Positions 1 through 11,874 of a stretch of DNA of 64,000 nucleotides are shown here, in pieces (positions within the stretch are counted from its first letter, which is position 1; each line of letters starts with the position of its first letter). The position numbers and the translations under genes are program-made. The notes under the pieces were generated by a model that saw only the letters and a list, made by a program, of their open reading frames with translations, made no database searches and was not told the DNA's origin. The stretch comes from Aurifilum marmelostoma (Eukaryota; Ascomycota; Sordariomycetes; Diaporthales; Cryphonectriaceae): NCBI GenBank assembly GCA_027559495.1, contig JAMXSV010000007.1:558001-622000 (forward strand), in the 5' to 3' direction.

Positions 1-2021
1 GCGAGGAGGCAACGGTACGTTTGGTTCTGCCGGCGACGTTGGATGTGACTTTGAGTGCCCATGTGCGTCAGTCGATTATGGCACAGATAAAAAACAAGTA
101 GCAGAAATGGAGTCAAAGAAGGGATGTCGGAGGAAAGAAGTTAATTAGCAGAATGATAAAGAGACTTACTCATACTCCAGCCCAGGAACAGCGACAGGGA
201 AAACACAACGGTAATGTTGAACATGACCCATTTAAGCCACTTGTATTCGGATATATTGGGCAGCAGAGACATGACCAGCAAGCCAACAAAGGGCAGAATG
301 CAGGCAATGATCATGACGAGCATCCGCTGGTTCTGAAATTTCCTCAGGTAGGCGGCAGTCAGGAGGAAAACCACGACATAAAGGGCTACGAGGGATGACA
401 ATTGATCAGCATTCTTGGTATTCAAACCCAAGGTAGAAGGGGTGAGAAACAAGGGAGACCTTACCGTTTCGTGGGAGACCGTAGAGCATAGACTGCCATG
501 TGTCAAAACCAAAGGTCACGTACAGGAGAGAGCTGAACGTGGTAAATGCTCTGGCGGTACGGAAATTTTGAAAATTATTAGCTTACAAAGCCCTTGGCCA
601 TAATGTATGTTTTTTTTTTCCTTTGTGAGAAGGAGAAGACTGACCCGTTCGGAACGCAAGCCAGGAACGTGTTTGCGAATTGAAAGTAGATCTGAGGATC
701 CTTGAAGCACTCCCAGAACTGTTCCCAGTTCCATTTGGCACCGCTGGCTTCTTGTCCTCCCTGGTTTTCGATGATGCGCGTAGCACTACAGACAACTGTC
801 AGTCAAAGCAAGCCAAAAGAGGATAAAACAAAGAAAGAAAGAAGTAGAAAAGATACTGACGCCATCTTCTTTTCCTCCTGGCTCAACCATCTAACCTCAC
901 TGGGCGAGCCCAAGACGAAGAAGCACACCAGGGTGCCCGCCATGGTCAGACCACCGAGGAAGAGCGAGATGCAGCGCCAAGCAGCCAGCCCGCCCTGCTG
1001 GGTAACATGCCGGGCGATGCCATACAGCATCAGGTTGCAGACCACACTGAACAGACCCTGTGAAGACTGCCATATCAGCGAGCGGCTGGCGTGTTCCTTC
1101 TTCCTGTACCAGGCGCTCGTCATGAGGAGGAAGCCAGGGGTAATATTGCACTCGAAGAAGCCTTGGAGGGCGCGTAGAGCCATGGCTTGGGACCAGGTAT
1201 TGCAGGCGCTTATGCAGAGGAGGCAGACGGCTGTATGAGGGGAAGGCAGTGTCAGGTTTGCGAGAGTTTCAACAAAAAAGGATGCATATTATGTTTGGAA
1301 GGGGGAGCAAAAGAGTACAATCACATACACCACCCAATCATGTAGAGTGTAAGGATGCGGCCGGAATTGAATTTTTGCAACAGCCATGTGGACGGGAATT
1401 CACCGACGAGGTATGTGATGTAGAAGCTGCAAGAAGAGTGATCAGTTTCAAGGGTAATTTAACACCCCCCCCCCCCCCAATTCTTTGTACACCGCATGAA
1501 AGCAGGACTTTGTGTCTTACATTGTTGTCAACCACTGATATTCTTGACCTACCAGGGCCAGATCGTCTTCCATGCCGAACAGCTGCCAGGAAATGAATTA
1601 TCAGAATTGAATGATCGTTCAAAGGCGGAAGACAGATAGAAACATACCGCTTGAATGCTGATGGACGTCTTGTCGGTCTGCTGAATGCCGTACATGAAAG
1701 CCCTGGTTGGTTGTTCACGCCCAGGTCAGCATTGTTAATTGATTCGACATTGTGCGATGGATATTTCTATCCGTTGGAGCACTATCCACGTACATGAGCG
1801 GCATGAGATATCGATCAATCTTCCTTGTCAGCTTTTTATACTGCTCTTCCGTGTACTCTACAACTCGCTCAGCTCAATGTTAGCCTTCCGCCGGGAAATG
1901 CTACTTCGGAGAAGAAGAGAGGGGGTTTGGCCGGACCATTCGTATGGCCCAGTGCCACAGAAGACACAGGCTCGAGCCCGCATTCGCCCAGATCCTTCTG
2001 GTCCTTCGTGTCGGAAGCCAT
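1..2021 (-). CDS. MFS permease of the anion:cation symporter (Dal5/Tna1-like) family, 3' end outside the window
   Basis: Likely proton-coupled uptake of a small organic anion such as allantoate, nicotinate or a similar acid across the plasma membrane. In order, the exons give TEEQYKKLTRKIDRYLMPLM, then MYGIQQTDKTSI, FYITYLVGEFPSTWLLQKF, ALRALQGFFECNITPGFLLM with WYRKKE, the central loop, a run of hydrophobic segments, and ITSNVAGRTKRTVAS reaching base 1. Those signatures are typical of fungal ACS permeases. About nine exons are implied, and the last transmembrane segments lie off the left edge. The start is ATG at 2019-2021 (MASDTKDQKDLGE). The first exon junction near 1870 is ambiguous: a good GTAGCA..GCTAAC..GTTGTAG intron leaves the frames off by one, perhaps a base miscount in the G5 run at 1921-1925. 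The family call is firm; the substrate is unknown. Confidence 0.85.
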
Positions 2022-2662
2022 GATGGGATGTGGAGTTGTCAATGAAGACCCGTCTCGGTCAGCAAACCAGTATTCTCGCCTCGTTCGTTGGCACTTAGAA
2101 AGGAAAAAAAGGTTGGCAGCGCTGAACCGACCACTTGCGAGTTCTGGTGGTCAAGAGTCGAGAGGAGTTGGTGGTCATGATATCAATTACAATGATGTTT
2201 TATCATCGCAGAGCTTATCAGATTGCCAGAGAAGGTTGTCGTGGCGCCTGTGTGTGATTCTGTGATGATAGCAATAATAACATCTACAATCTTGGTTCCA
2301 ATAATGATAACCAAAGATTGACCGACTCATTCGTGGCCCTCGTCTAGGGTTCCCCAGATCATCCCCCAACTTATGGCTTACACGGTACAATGTATACAAC
2401 CGATCGGGAAACACCGTGCGCGATAGAATATCTCGCGGGCAACACCGACATAGGGATTACAAGGGTCGGGCTTTAAGACGGCTACTGTACAGGGAGAAGG
2501 TGGAGTCGAGCGGCCGGAGGAGATCCCGGGGAACGGAGCCGGGCCGGGGATGACAGGACAGGCAGATAAGTTTGTTCAATATCCCATGCTGTATCTGCTT
2601 CCTTGTGTGCGCCAGTGTGATAAGGTATCGAATCCAAGACCAACAACAATTGTCCCAACGTC
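2022..2662. promoter_or_regulatory. Divergent intergenic region between the permease and the FAD oxidoreductase
   Basis: These 641 bp separate two start codons facing away from each other, so both promoters should be here. I see no gene and no repeat beyond short A/T tracts. A shared promoter would suit co-expression of the transporter and the oxidoreductase, but no specific operator was recognised. Confidence 0.5.
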
Positions 2663-4125
2663 ATGTCACAACAACAACGACAAGAACGAGACAGTCCTCA
2701 CTTTCTTCCGGTGGACTCAACCAGACCCTTCTGGAGGACAGAACTCGACCCACTAGACAGCCACCGCAGTACGCCAGAACTTCCTACAGAATGCGATATC
2801 GTCATCATCGGTGCCGGCTACGCAGGAGCGGCCCTGGCGCACTACCTCTACGCAGACAACCCTGCACCGCCCTCGGTGGTCATCCTTGAGGCGCGGGAGG
2901 CGTGCTCGGGAGCTACGGCCCGCAACGGCGGTCACCTGAAGCCGGATGTCTACTTCAACCTGCCCAAGTACATAAAGAAATACGGCGTCCAGGCGGCCGT
3001 GGAGGTGGCCAACTTCGAGGCCTCACAGGTGCACGCCGTCAAGGAGCTCGTCGAACGGGAGAAAATCGACTGCGACTTCACGCTGACCCGGGCGTGCGAT
3101 GTCATTCTGCACGACGGCCTGGCCAGGGAGACGGACGCGGCCTTTGCCGAGCTGGCGAGATCCGGGGTGGCCAATCTGAGAGATGTCCACTACACGCCTC
3201 GGAAAGATGCAGAGAGGGTTTCGGGTGTCAAGGGCGCACTCAACGCCTTCACCTTCACGGCGGGCCACGTGTGGCCGTACAAGATGGTCATGCACCTGCT
3301 CCGCGGCGCCGTGCAGAGGGGTGCAAACCTTCAGACTCACACGCCTGTCGCCCACATCTCGGAGGCGCCGCTTCCTGACGGGCGATGGCTGGTGACGACG
3401 GAGAAACGAGGAATCATCAGGGCGAGGAAGATCCTCCTGGCCACCAATGGGTATACCTCGCGGCTGGCCCCGCAGTTCCACAACCATATTGTGCCTGTAA
3501 GAGGCATATGCAGCCGCATCGTGTGCCCCAAGGGCTCCGTGGCGCCCTTTTTGCCCCAGACCTATAGCATCCGCTACGGGCCCGGGCTGTACGATTACCT
3601 GATCCCGCGAAATGACGGCAGCATCATCGTGGGCGGTGCTAAGCCTCACTTTTGGGCCGACCGGGAGCATTGGTACGGTGTAACGGACGATAGCCGCTTG
3701 ATCCAGCCTGCGGTCAAGCATTTCGACGGGTTGATGCAGAGAACGTTTATAGGATGGGAAAACAGTGGCGCGTACCCGGCCCAGGTCTGGACAGGAAGTA
3801 AGTCTGCGGTCCGAGCCCCTCTCGGTGAAAGCTCAACTGACCATGCGCTTCTATAGTCATGGGCTTCAGCTCGGATTACATGCCGTATATCGGTGAGGTG
3901 CCTGGCAAGCCGGGCCAGATGGTGCTTGCGGGCTTTTCAGGCCACGGCATGCCGTTGATCCTGCTCTCTGCAAAGGCCATTGTGCAGATGCTACGCGAGG
4001 GCAAGACCTTTGAGGAGACTGGCGTGCCTGCGGTGTTTAAGGCGACAGAGGAGAGACTGCAGAGCAAGAAGAATGAGATTTTGGATGGACATAATAGGGA
4101 TTACCCCGAGAGCAGCAAGCTATAG
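2663..4125 (+). CDS. FAD-dependent oxidoreductase (DAO family) with C-terminal SKL
   Basis: Predicted flavin oxidase of the D-amino-acid oxidase/glycine oxidase fold (PuuB-like fungal group), which oxidises an amine or amino acid and releases H2O2. Two exons, 2663-3797 and 3857-4125, give 467 aa. The join reads WTG-I-MGFSSD and restores a continuous frame. The dinucleotide-binding motif DIVIIGAGYAGAALAHYL is at about residues 46-63, followed by the family signature ARNGGHLKPD. The C-terminal FAD-binding part has GFSSDYMPYIG and FSGHGMPLILLSAKAI. The last residues are SSKL, a canonical PTS1, so a peroxisomal location is inferred. Its stop lies 73 bp from the convergent hydrolase gene. The substrate cannot be read from the sequence. 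Confidence 0.9.
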
Positions 4126-4198
4126 CCTATGGACATAAACACACAATAACAGCGAATTGTTATATTCATCTAAAGCAGTCGTATTATCAAGCTTCTGC

Positions 4199-5022
4199 TC
4201 AGGACTTTGTAGAGGCGGCAATAATGCCATCGGCCATCGTAGGTAGGTCGTCAGCAACCACTTCTATCTCGCCAAAAATGTCCGAACAGGGCTCCTTTTC
4301 CCACACAGACGCCCAAGCCCCCTTGAAGCCACAATGTCTGGCACCAGCAGCATCCCACATGTGTGCGGCCGCAAACCACGCCTCGCGGTTCTCGGCGGGG
4401 AACTTGTCCAGTAAGTGCTGGTACGAGGCGGGCGCCGGCTTGCCCACCCCAATGGTATCACACGAGACAAAGTTCTCGGGCGGGAAGCTGCCGCCATCAC
4501 CAGAGTCCTTCAGATACCCGGCAACGCGCTGCGTGTCTCCCGACGTCAGGGCCCAGACGGTGAACCCAGCCGCCCGTAGCTTGCCGAAACACTCGGCCAC
4601 GCCCTCGCGCGGCCTGAGCTGCATGTACGACTGCAGCAGGAACTCGCGGTCGTCGTCGCTGGCAAAGGAGCGCGGGTCGGGCACGCCGGCCTGCCACAGC
4701 GTGCGGTAGAAGATGGACCGGAAGACGTCAAAGAACTTGATGTAGGCGCTGCCGGACAGGCTGAGGTAGGTGTACTCCTTCTCGCCCGCCTCCATCCAGG
4801 CGTAGCCAAAGAGCCGAGTGCCGATGTTGAGCTCCCGCAGCCGCGGGCCCAGACGGGTCTCGATGGCCGTGTAGAAGTTCTCGTATGAGACGCAGGTTCC
4901 TGTTATTGTGTTTAGTTTTCTCTGAATATCAAGGCGAGGTTGTATGGTCATCCCACTGGTGACAAGAATGTGGACCTACCCACGACGTCGAAGACGACGT
5001 GTTTGTTTTGTGATGAGGGCAT
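4199..5022 (-). CDS. HAD-superfamily hydrolase, type II 2-haloacid dehalogenase-like
   Basis: Predicted cytosolic hydrolase of the haloacid dehalogenase superfamily. A 43-nt first exon (5022-4980), an 80-nt intron (GTAGGT..ACAG) and exon 4899-4199 give 247 aa. The intron splits motif I, HVVFDVVGT (nucleophile Asp12, DxxGT form). Motif II is the Thr/Ser of WALTSGDT, motif III the Lys of GVGKPAPASY, and motif IV lies around AAHMWDAAGARHCGFKGAW. Length and motif order fit L-2-haloacid dehalogenase-like fungal proteins. Many of these act on phosphorylated or other small substrates rather than haloacids, so the activity is open. It converges on the FAD oxidoreductase. Confidence 0.88.
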
Positions 5023-5437
5023 GGTTGATTGTTTTATTGGTAAGATTTGAAGTCAACGCCGAGTTACCGAATCTGTGAACACACACTTGGACGATTATTC
5101 TCAATATAACGCCGACTCTCAGCTGTAGATGTAGACGTGAGAGTATATGGAATACTAGACTGTCCGGGAGGTAATTAGTTCAAGCTTAATCACAGTAATT
5201 ACTGGAGAAGGGTGCCCGCAGCGGTTCCGGACAACGGAGACGCAGCGTGCCGGGAATGATAACAAAATCCACGGACAAAGCCGAACCAATTTTATTGCAT
5301 CTCCTGCTGATTTCTTGGTCTATGGGGTTCTTTCTTTTGTTTGAGATGAATATTGATTTCCTTCAGAGACTGATTGCGTCGCATCAGGAACAATTTAGAC
5401 ACAGCTGAATGAAAGTCTAATATTCAGAATACCCCAT
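5023..5437. promoter_or_regulatory. Promoter region of the HAD hydrolase and 3' flank of the reductase
   Basis: A 415-bp non-coding stretch with no open frame that looks like a gene and no repeat. It should hold the upstream region of the hydrolase and the terminator region of the reductase, which is transcribed in the same direction. Confidence 0.4.
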
Positions 5438-6789
5438 CTATGCACCAAGCTTCAGAAGAGACCCGACAGTGTCCCTGACACACCCCTTAAGTCCCCGGAA
5501 TTCAATCCCCAATATCTCGCGTGCCCTCGAGTTATCATAGCCGTAGACATGCTCAGGAAAGTCATCAGCCGCCTCCACCGGCAGTCTGTCCGCCAGCTCT
5601 GGATGCGCCTCCCGCACCACATCCACAATCCTCCTATTGCTGTAATGTCCGGCCGTGATGAAGAACCGTTTCCCTCCCGCCTCGGGAACCTCAATGGCCT
5701 TCACATGTGCCAGCGCCAGATCCCGGACGTCGGTGAACAGGAATGTGCCCGTAGGTGGCAGATTTCCCTCGACGAATTTGCCCTGGACAAGATCCCGGAT
5801 CCGCTGGTTCGATGTGTTGAGACTGTCCAGGCTCGAAAGGTGGTGAATCACGGGGCCGTAAACAAGAGGCGGATTCATGGTGACGAGGTCGAATGTTGGC
5901 TTCTCCTTGCTTACAAAGTCCCACGCTGCCTTTTCTGCAAATGTCTAAGATGTGTAATGCCGTCGTTAGTAGACTAAACCATCTTCCTGTCCACCACGTA
6001 TATGACTATGTATGTAAGTTCTACACCAGCGAGGCAATGATTGCTTACCTTGCTCCCTCGGTACGCTTGTGACCGCTGTGTAGTAGCCGCCTCCCAGGTC
6101 ACAGGGTTCCAACACGATTCGTCGTAGACCTTGGGCGGCTGTGTCTCGTTGACCACCGCCGCGAACGAAGACGTCACTACTACGCGCTTCACCTCCGGAG
6201 CGTGGACCTGGACGGCCTTGAGGATCCCCGTGGTGCCATTGACGGCCGGCTCCAACACTTCTTTGATTGGATCCTGGAATTTATCATGGAAGGGCGAGGC
6301 CGTATGAATAACGTAGTCGAAAGGCGGGCTGGACAGGACAGCCTGGTAATGGTTTATTAGATCCAGCCATCTCATAGTATTTGGAAAAATCATAGGAACA
6401 ATAGGAAATTGAAGCTTACATGATCGAAAGCACCCTCTTTGGCGATATCATCCACAATCACAAACGAAAGTCGCTCTCGACCTGTACTGTGGTGCGATGC
6501 CAGGATTTGCTTACCCTTGGCCTCTGACCGGACCGTCGTCACGACCGTGTAGCTACCCAGAGGCGGTCCAGTCAGCTATACTATGATACAAATCAAGCTT
6601 GCAAAGGTGGAAACGCTACAGTCTGAGGCTTGACGAACCCACGTTCCAGTAGAACTTTCAAGACATGGGCAGCAATAAAGCCACTCCCTCCTAATAGAGA
6701 CTATTAGACCCTGTCTGTTTTCGATCTTTTCCTGGGATTGGTTCTTGAATTTCTTTTCTCCTCTTACCTGTTAAAAGAACTTTGCTCAT
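5438..6789 (-). CDS. NAD(P)-dependent epimerase/reductase, extended SDR (dihydroflavonol reductase/GRE2-like)
   Basis: Predicted NADPH-dependent carbonyl reductase. Five exons (6789-6768, 6690-6620, 6575-6420, 6342-6049, 5944-5438) give 349 aa. MSKVLLTGGSGFIAAHVLKV carries the N-terminal TGxxGFIA Rossmann motif. VIHTASPF, VVVTSSFAAV (catalytic Ser) and AYRGSK (catalytic YxxxK) follow, and NPPLVYGP is the substrate-pocket segment of this subfamily. The last intron has a perfect TACTAAC branch site. Relatives reduce methylglyoxal, flavonols or polyketide-like ketones. The acceptor of intron 2 (TATAG at 6577-6576) was chosen because it keeps the frame. Substrate unknown. Confidence 0.87.
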
Positions 6790-7483
6790 CCTTTCAGTTA
6801 TCGAAAGTTCCTATCCGCAGCGAGATTCGGCCTTATATTGGGCTGAATATTATGTTGGGCAAGTGCCTGTGGCTTGTCCACCTGCGAGAGAGAGCTTGAA
6901 AGTAGTTGTTGGTCCGCGTTTTATTGGTCTAAACAAAGTGATAAAGTTTTAACAAAACAACAGATCTAATATCACAGGGAAACACGAAATACTTCTCCAC
7001 CATATCATAGCTGACTATGCGGTGAACCGGACTGACTGCTGCCGATAAATATCTACGGAGTACTGTACATAAGAAACGGCGACCCACTTTTGATATACTC
7101 TTCTTCAGACCGGCGGAACCGGCACGGTGATCAATAATTACTGATATGTAATTACCTGTCGTCACTTACATTCCCACTTGTACTACTATCAGAAACTTGG
7201 GTATGACTGGTCAAGAGGTCCACCTCACAGCGAAATTGAGGTCAAGGAGATCTCCGACCTCATCGATGGACAGAAACACCGTTTTGATGTAATTACTCAA
7301 TGTGAATGTAGCCTGGTCAGACGACAACATAGGCAGAAGTTCTGTTCGCCGCTGGCTAGATTCACTGCTTTTGCTACGAGTCTCCGAGAAGATCTCTTCA
7401 GAATACCCTGCTTGAAGCATCTCAATCAGATTCATCGATAAATGGGGGTCCTTCTTTCAATACAAGCTCATAAGTATTGCATA
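6790..7483. promoter_or_regulatory. Intergenic region upstream of the reductase and downstream of regulator 1
   Basis: 694 bp, moderately A/T-rich. It contains short chance frames without codon structure or recognisable similarity. I see no RNA gene or repeat. The part nearest 6790 should hold the reductase promoter. Confidence 0.4.
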
Positions 7484-9926
7484 CTATGCCTCGGGTGGCA
7501 TGATATCCCACTCCGGGCCCCATTGAAGACATTCGATCGCATCAGGTGCAATTATGCTCTCAAAGAAACCGTTTTCGCCCTCGAGACCAAGAAAGTCGCC
7601 CGCAGCCTGCAAACCATTGTTCCACGTCAGAGTCCCATCCGAGAAGAGCAGGCCCTGGATCTCTTCTGAAATGGACGCATCGTCGTCGTCGTGATGGTAA
7701 ACTGAAGAACGCCCACCAACAATCCCGAATCTGGACGAGACCTTCTCCACAAGTGGCCTTAGGGTATCAGCACAGACGGCTGCCTCGTTCCACCTCTGGC
7801 CGATATTGCTCAGCAGCTGCAGGCACTGCGGGATCCATGTATGCAGCATCTGCATGATTTGACGGTCCGTATCGGGCCCGATTACACCACCACGGGACGA
7901 CCAGCAGGCCTCGAGCGAGATGACAACCACCTCAAATAGGATGTGCACGCCATGCTTTGCCACAATTTCTGCGTTAACTGGACGTTTCTTTCCAGAAGGG
8001 CTCACAATCTGTCGCTCGAAGAGGACTGAAATTTTCATATTTCGAGCAATTTGAGAAAGGGAAGCAGAGGCAAAGGCAATACTCAGACGTACCCAAGGAT
8101 AGAACAGTCTACTCCGCCTCTCCTGGCTGAGATAGTCATCGATAAGCCTCGAAGCAGCTTCCAAGACGATGCGGCGGTCCTCTGGGGTCCGGGCCCGGAG
8201 GCGAGGTGTGGGACGGTGGATGCGTGCTCGAAGATGGTTGTACTGTACGTGCCTGAACTCGAGCATATTGTAAGGCGTGTATGACTGCGAGACCTCATAC
8301 CAGGCCTCCAGCCGGCGCGTGACATCCTGGATCCAGTCCTCCAGCGTGGTGCAACCGAAATGGTGCACGTCGTCTTCCAGGTGGAGCACGCGGTGCACTT
8401 CGGTTTCCAGGCCTCGGTATTGGTAGATGCAGCTGGCGGACGATTTTTTCCTCATGTCGGTAGCAGGTAATACGCTGTCTTCATTGTGTGTTGGGACCCC
8501 GAGCTATTATTCCAGGCCGCGTAAGTAACATGAAAAAACGTCCTCTCATGATCCAAGCTCTAGATAGGTCCACGGGTGGGATCAAGTTACCTTATTAGTG
8601 ATGGCCTCTTCCGGAAAGGACAATGGGAGGCGCAAATTGGAGCAGAGCGATCTCTCCATACCATAAGTGACCCAGAATAATTCAGACCGCAGGTTTCCTC
8701 CTTCGACGCCCAGGCCCTCTGGGCAGTCCTCCTTGTACAAGCCCAGATCCAAGACGATCCTGACAGCATTTGCTATGCAGGACCAATTGTCGACTCTTTC
8801 CGGACACATGTGGGCATAATGAGCCAGGAGCAGTGATATCTGCAGTGCTCTGATCTCACTTTGCTCCTCCACCATGTCGAGATGCCTGAGGGCAGACTTG
8901 TAGAATGACTCTGACGCTGCTCGAGCCTGGTCTTCGACCGTCCAGGTCAGAGTCATGGCCGAAATGGCCAGTATTATGAAGAGCACAAAGTATTCAAAAT
9001 GCCCGAGGTCTGGATTATCCACATCTGAAGCACCGCCACTACCCCGACCCTGAGATGAGCTTGGGCTTCCTATTTCTGATCCGCCGTGCTCCTGCGTACG
9101 TCGAACAATGTCCCGCACCATGGACTCTGTCACGCAGGGGTATTGTGGGAGGTGGATGTCCACATAATTGCTCACCATACGTGTCATGGCTGATACGGGA
9201 ATCTTCCTGAGGTTCACCAGATTGCTCGGATCACTAGCAGCAGCAGCAGCAGCAGCAGACTTCTTGGCCTGGCTGGGCTTACGCGAGGACGACGCTGCAT
9301 TGGCTATGAGTTGGTCGGGCGTACGAGGTCTTGTGAACGAATCGTACACCGTCCTCCTTCCCTGGACCCGAACAACAGCCAGTGGAGGGCAAGAAGGCCG
9401 GAAGAAGAGTGCCCAAGAGACCCTGGAGTTGAGGTAGGAGGCCGAGTCGGGAATACCGCAGGATATCGTCGCCTGGGCAATTGTCGAAGCCATCAGTCGG
9501 GGCACATTTTGTGGATCTGCTTGGAAGGGAAGTATTGCTGCCTCGAGTTCCGCAACACGTGCTTCGAGGGATTTGACGAGGCTTGTTTGTCTCGTTAATT
9601 GATTTGTTGGATGATGATGTATTTCTGGGGGCGGGCTAGCAAAGTCCAAGAAGGCCACACGTTCGTTACATACCTCCTTGGTACAGGTTCCCGTGCCACC
9701 GGATCAAATCCAAGACATGCTGCGCCTGCCGACTTGCAAGATGTACATGCTGGAAAGCTGAAATCGCACTATCTTGACCGTGTTAATAATGAAACCCACG
9801 CTCGTGGATAGTAGTATGAGAGCGTGCTTGAAATGATAAGAGGAGGGCCGTTGTTACCTTGGTCTTGCGCTGCCTACAACGAGCGCATACTTTGGTTGAC
9901 CGTCGATGTCGAGGACGTGGCGGCAT
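7484..9926 (-). CDS. Zn2Cys6 fungal transcription factor (regulator 1)
   Basis: Predicted nuclear DNA-binding regulator of 724 aa in four exons: 9926-9858, 9768-9674, 9581-8591, 8503-7484. The N-terminus is basic, then the zinc cluster starts CARCRQRKTKC and continues to LGFDP with exact C-x2-C-x6-C-x6-C-x2-C-x6-C spacing. Intron 1 falls just before the third Cys. SLVKSLEARVAELEAAI is a coiled-coil dimerisation stretch. The middle section (ALFFRPS.., LLLAHYAHMCPE, LDLGLYKED, LFWVTYGMERSLC) is the fungal-specific regulatory domain. A (CAG)n tract at 9236-9260 codes for an Ala/Ser run. Its promoter is shared with regulator 2, suggesting control of the neighbouring enzymes. Confidence 0.9.
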
Positions 9927-10167
9927 GATGCTGTCCAGCATCTGTCACTTCATGTAATCTACCCAGTACAGATATTATCTTTATTACGTTAGAGAAGTGT
10001 AGATAGATCTACATAAGCCCAGAAGACATGCATAATGTTCCGCTACCGGATCTAGAAAGCGGAGATGGTGGATGCTCGCGGATCATCTATATTCTCCACA
10101 TCCCCCGGCAGTCCACCCTCACTTCTCACCAATAATTAATGTCTGATTGTAATACCCTCAAGTAACA
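9927..10167. promoter_or_regulatory. Shared divergent promoter of two Zn2Cys6 regulators
   Basis: Only 241 bp separate the two start codons, so regulatory sites are probably shared. The interval is A/T-rich, with CGG-type triplets (cgcggatc, accggatct, ctccgc) of the kind zinc-cluster proteins bind. No spaced palindrome was convincing by eye. Confidence 0.5.
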
Positions 10168-11874
10168 ATGCTTCAGACTTGCTCCAGATGTCGAAGCCGA
10201 AGAATCAAGGTTCGGGTTCCCATCCAGACATGCAGACAAAATACACCTGTATGGCTGCTGATCAGCGTTGAGTATACAAGTGCGACTCCCTTCTACCAGC
10301 ATGCAGCAGTTGTGCCAAGAGTGATTTGGAGTGCACCTTCCGGGACGAGGCTCTCCAGACAGACGTGCCCCGAAGCTATATTCAATCACTCAATGATCGC
10401 ATCCAGGGACTGAGCTCGGAGCTGGCTCTCCTTCGCCAGCACAGCTCCGCCCCAAAATTGGCAGGCTATGTCAAAGCACCCAAGGCGGGATCCGATTTAT
10501 ATCTGGACCTCTCCTTTGCATCACGCATGACCAGGGTCGTCTTCGAGGTCCTGTCGTTGCCTCAAGACTGGCAGAGCATGATCAACACCGATGATAGCCA
10601 CATGATCCCAAAATTTTCCCTAATCGACCGAGAAGTGCTTACTCCGAGCGTTTTGAGGTTCCTTCTCGCTCGCTACGACAAGAGGTTCAAGTCTCTTTAT
10701 GGCATCGCGGTGCCACCGCTGGCGGATCTCTCGAGCCAAGATACAGGCGGCGGAGGATCCGCGTCTGGATGGAACATGAACATCAAGAAGCTCCCCGACG
10801 CTCGAGACAAATTTCAGGTCCTGATGGCCTGCGCCATAGCCGCCGCGAGCGAAAGCTACAAGACGCCGAGCTGGGCGCCCATTGCGCACGTCTGTCGGGA
10901 TTGGGCCGGCGAGCTGGTCACGCCCATCATCTCGGTGCTGGGCGAGGATTCACTGGCGAGCATCCTGCTGCTGCTAATCTACGAATTGACAGGTGACACG
11001 AGCAGAGGTGCCTTTTGGGAACTGCTCGACCTGGCCATCCGAACGTGCTTGCAGCTGGGTCTGCTGCGATCACCGCCGCATATTGAGCAGGGGCAACTAG
11101 GACTGCAGCTCGTGTCTACGCTGAGGGACATCGAAGGGTATGATTGACAGCGCATATATATCGCAAGCTTCAATATGTCCACCCCAGTTCTCTCCCTAAT
11201 AACTTCTTATTAGATCCCTTCAAACTATACTTCATCGACCAAACATGCTTCGAGGATCTCCACTCCCCAGAACGACCTTGTCCAGGAACGAGTCCATACA
11301 CCAGATACATGCTGAACTGTATGAACAGCTCTACGGTCGAGGCCGGGCCTACGAGACAGGAGCTTGTCCATTCGCCGGCGAGGTGGCCACCCTGATGAAC
11401 CTGATCCAAGCGAGCAGCAGCAGCTTGACAAGTTCACCCGCCGAGCAACAACAACACCACCACCACCACCACCAACAGCAAATCGCCTTACACGAGACGT
11501 GGCTGCTTTTTCTTCCAGTCTGTGTCCAACATGAACAGTGTATGTCTTGTGCCCAGCAAGGTGGATCGGGTCAAGGCACGATAATATGGCTGAGGCTCAT
11601 GGTCGTCAACGCCGCGTCGGAGCTGCTTACCAACACCTATCAGGAGGCAATCTCGAATGACCACTTCGTTCCGCCGTTTGTTGGGAGCTCGAGGGCCTTC
11701 TTTTCCGGCTGTGCCATCGCCGTGAGCATTTCGAAGGGTTGGACTTCTTCTCAGACACATGTCAAGCATTTAATTTGGTGTACCGAGATTTTGGCCTTGT
11801 TTGCGCCGCACTGGAAGGGCGGGCAGAAGTATCTTGAGGTGTGGAGGAGCATGGTTTCTTTGCTTGATGTCTAA
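10168..11874 (+). CDS. Zn2Cys6 fungal transcription factor (regulator 2)
   Basis: Predicted nuclear regulator of 519 aa. Exons 10168-10209, 10281-11137 and 11214-11874 join in frame. The zinc cluster begins CSRCRSRRIKC and ends CTFRDE, with canonical six-Cys spacing. Its first intron lies at the same Lys|Cys junction as in regulator 1. A short helix with PRSYIQSLNDRIQGLSSEL is the likely dimerisation element. The downstream middle-homology region is weaker but shows ASILLLLIYELTGD and RTCLQLGLL. A CAA/CAC tract at 11447-11477 codes for Gln/His. The first donor (GTTCGG) is atypical, but the join is strongly supported by the restored cysteines. Confidence 0.85.

Noticed and set aside
8025..8091. 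Possible 67-nt intron (GTACGT..TTTCAG) in regulator 1
   Set aside because: Removing it brings the frame to a stop a few codons later, whereas the unspliced frame runs to a natural end.
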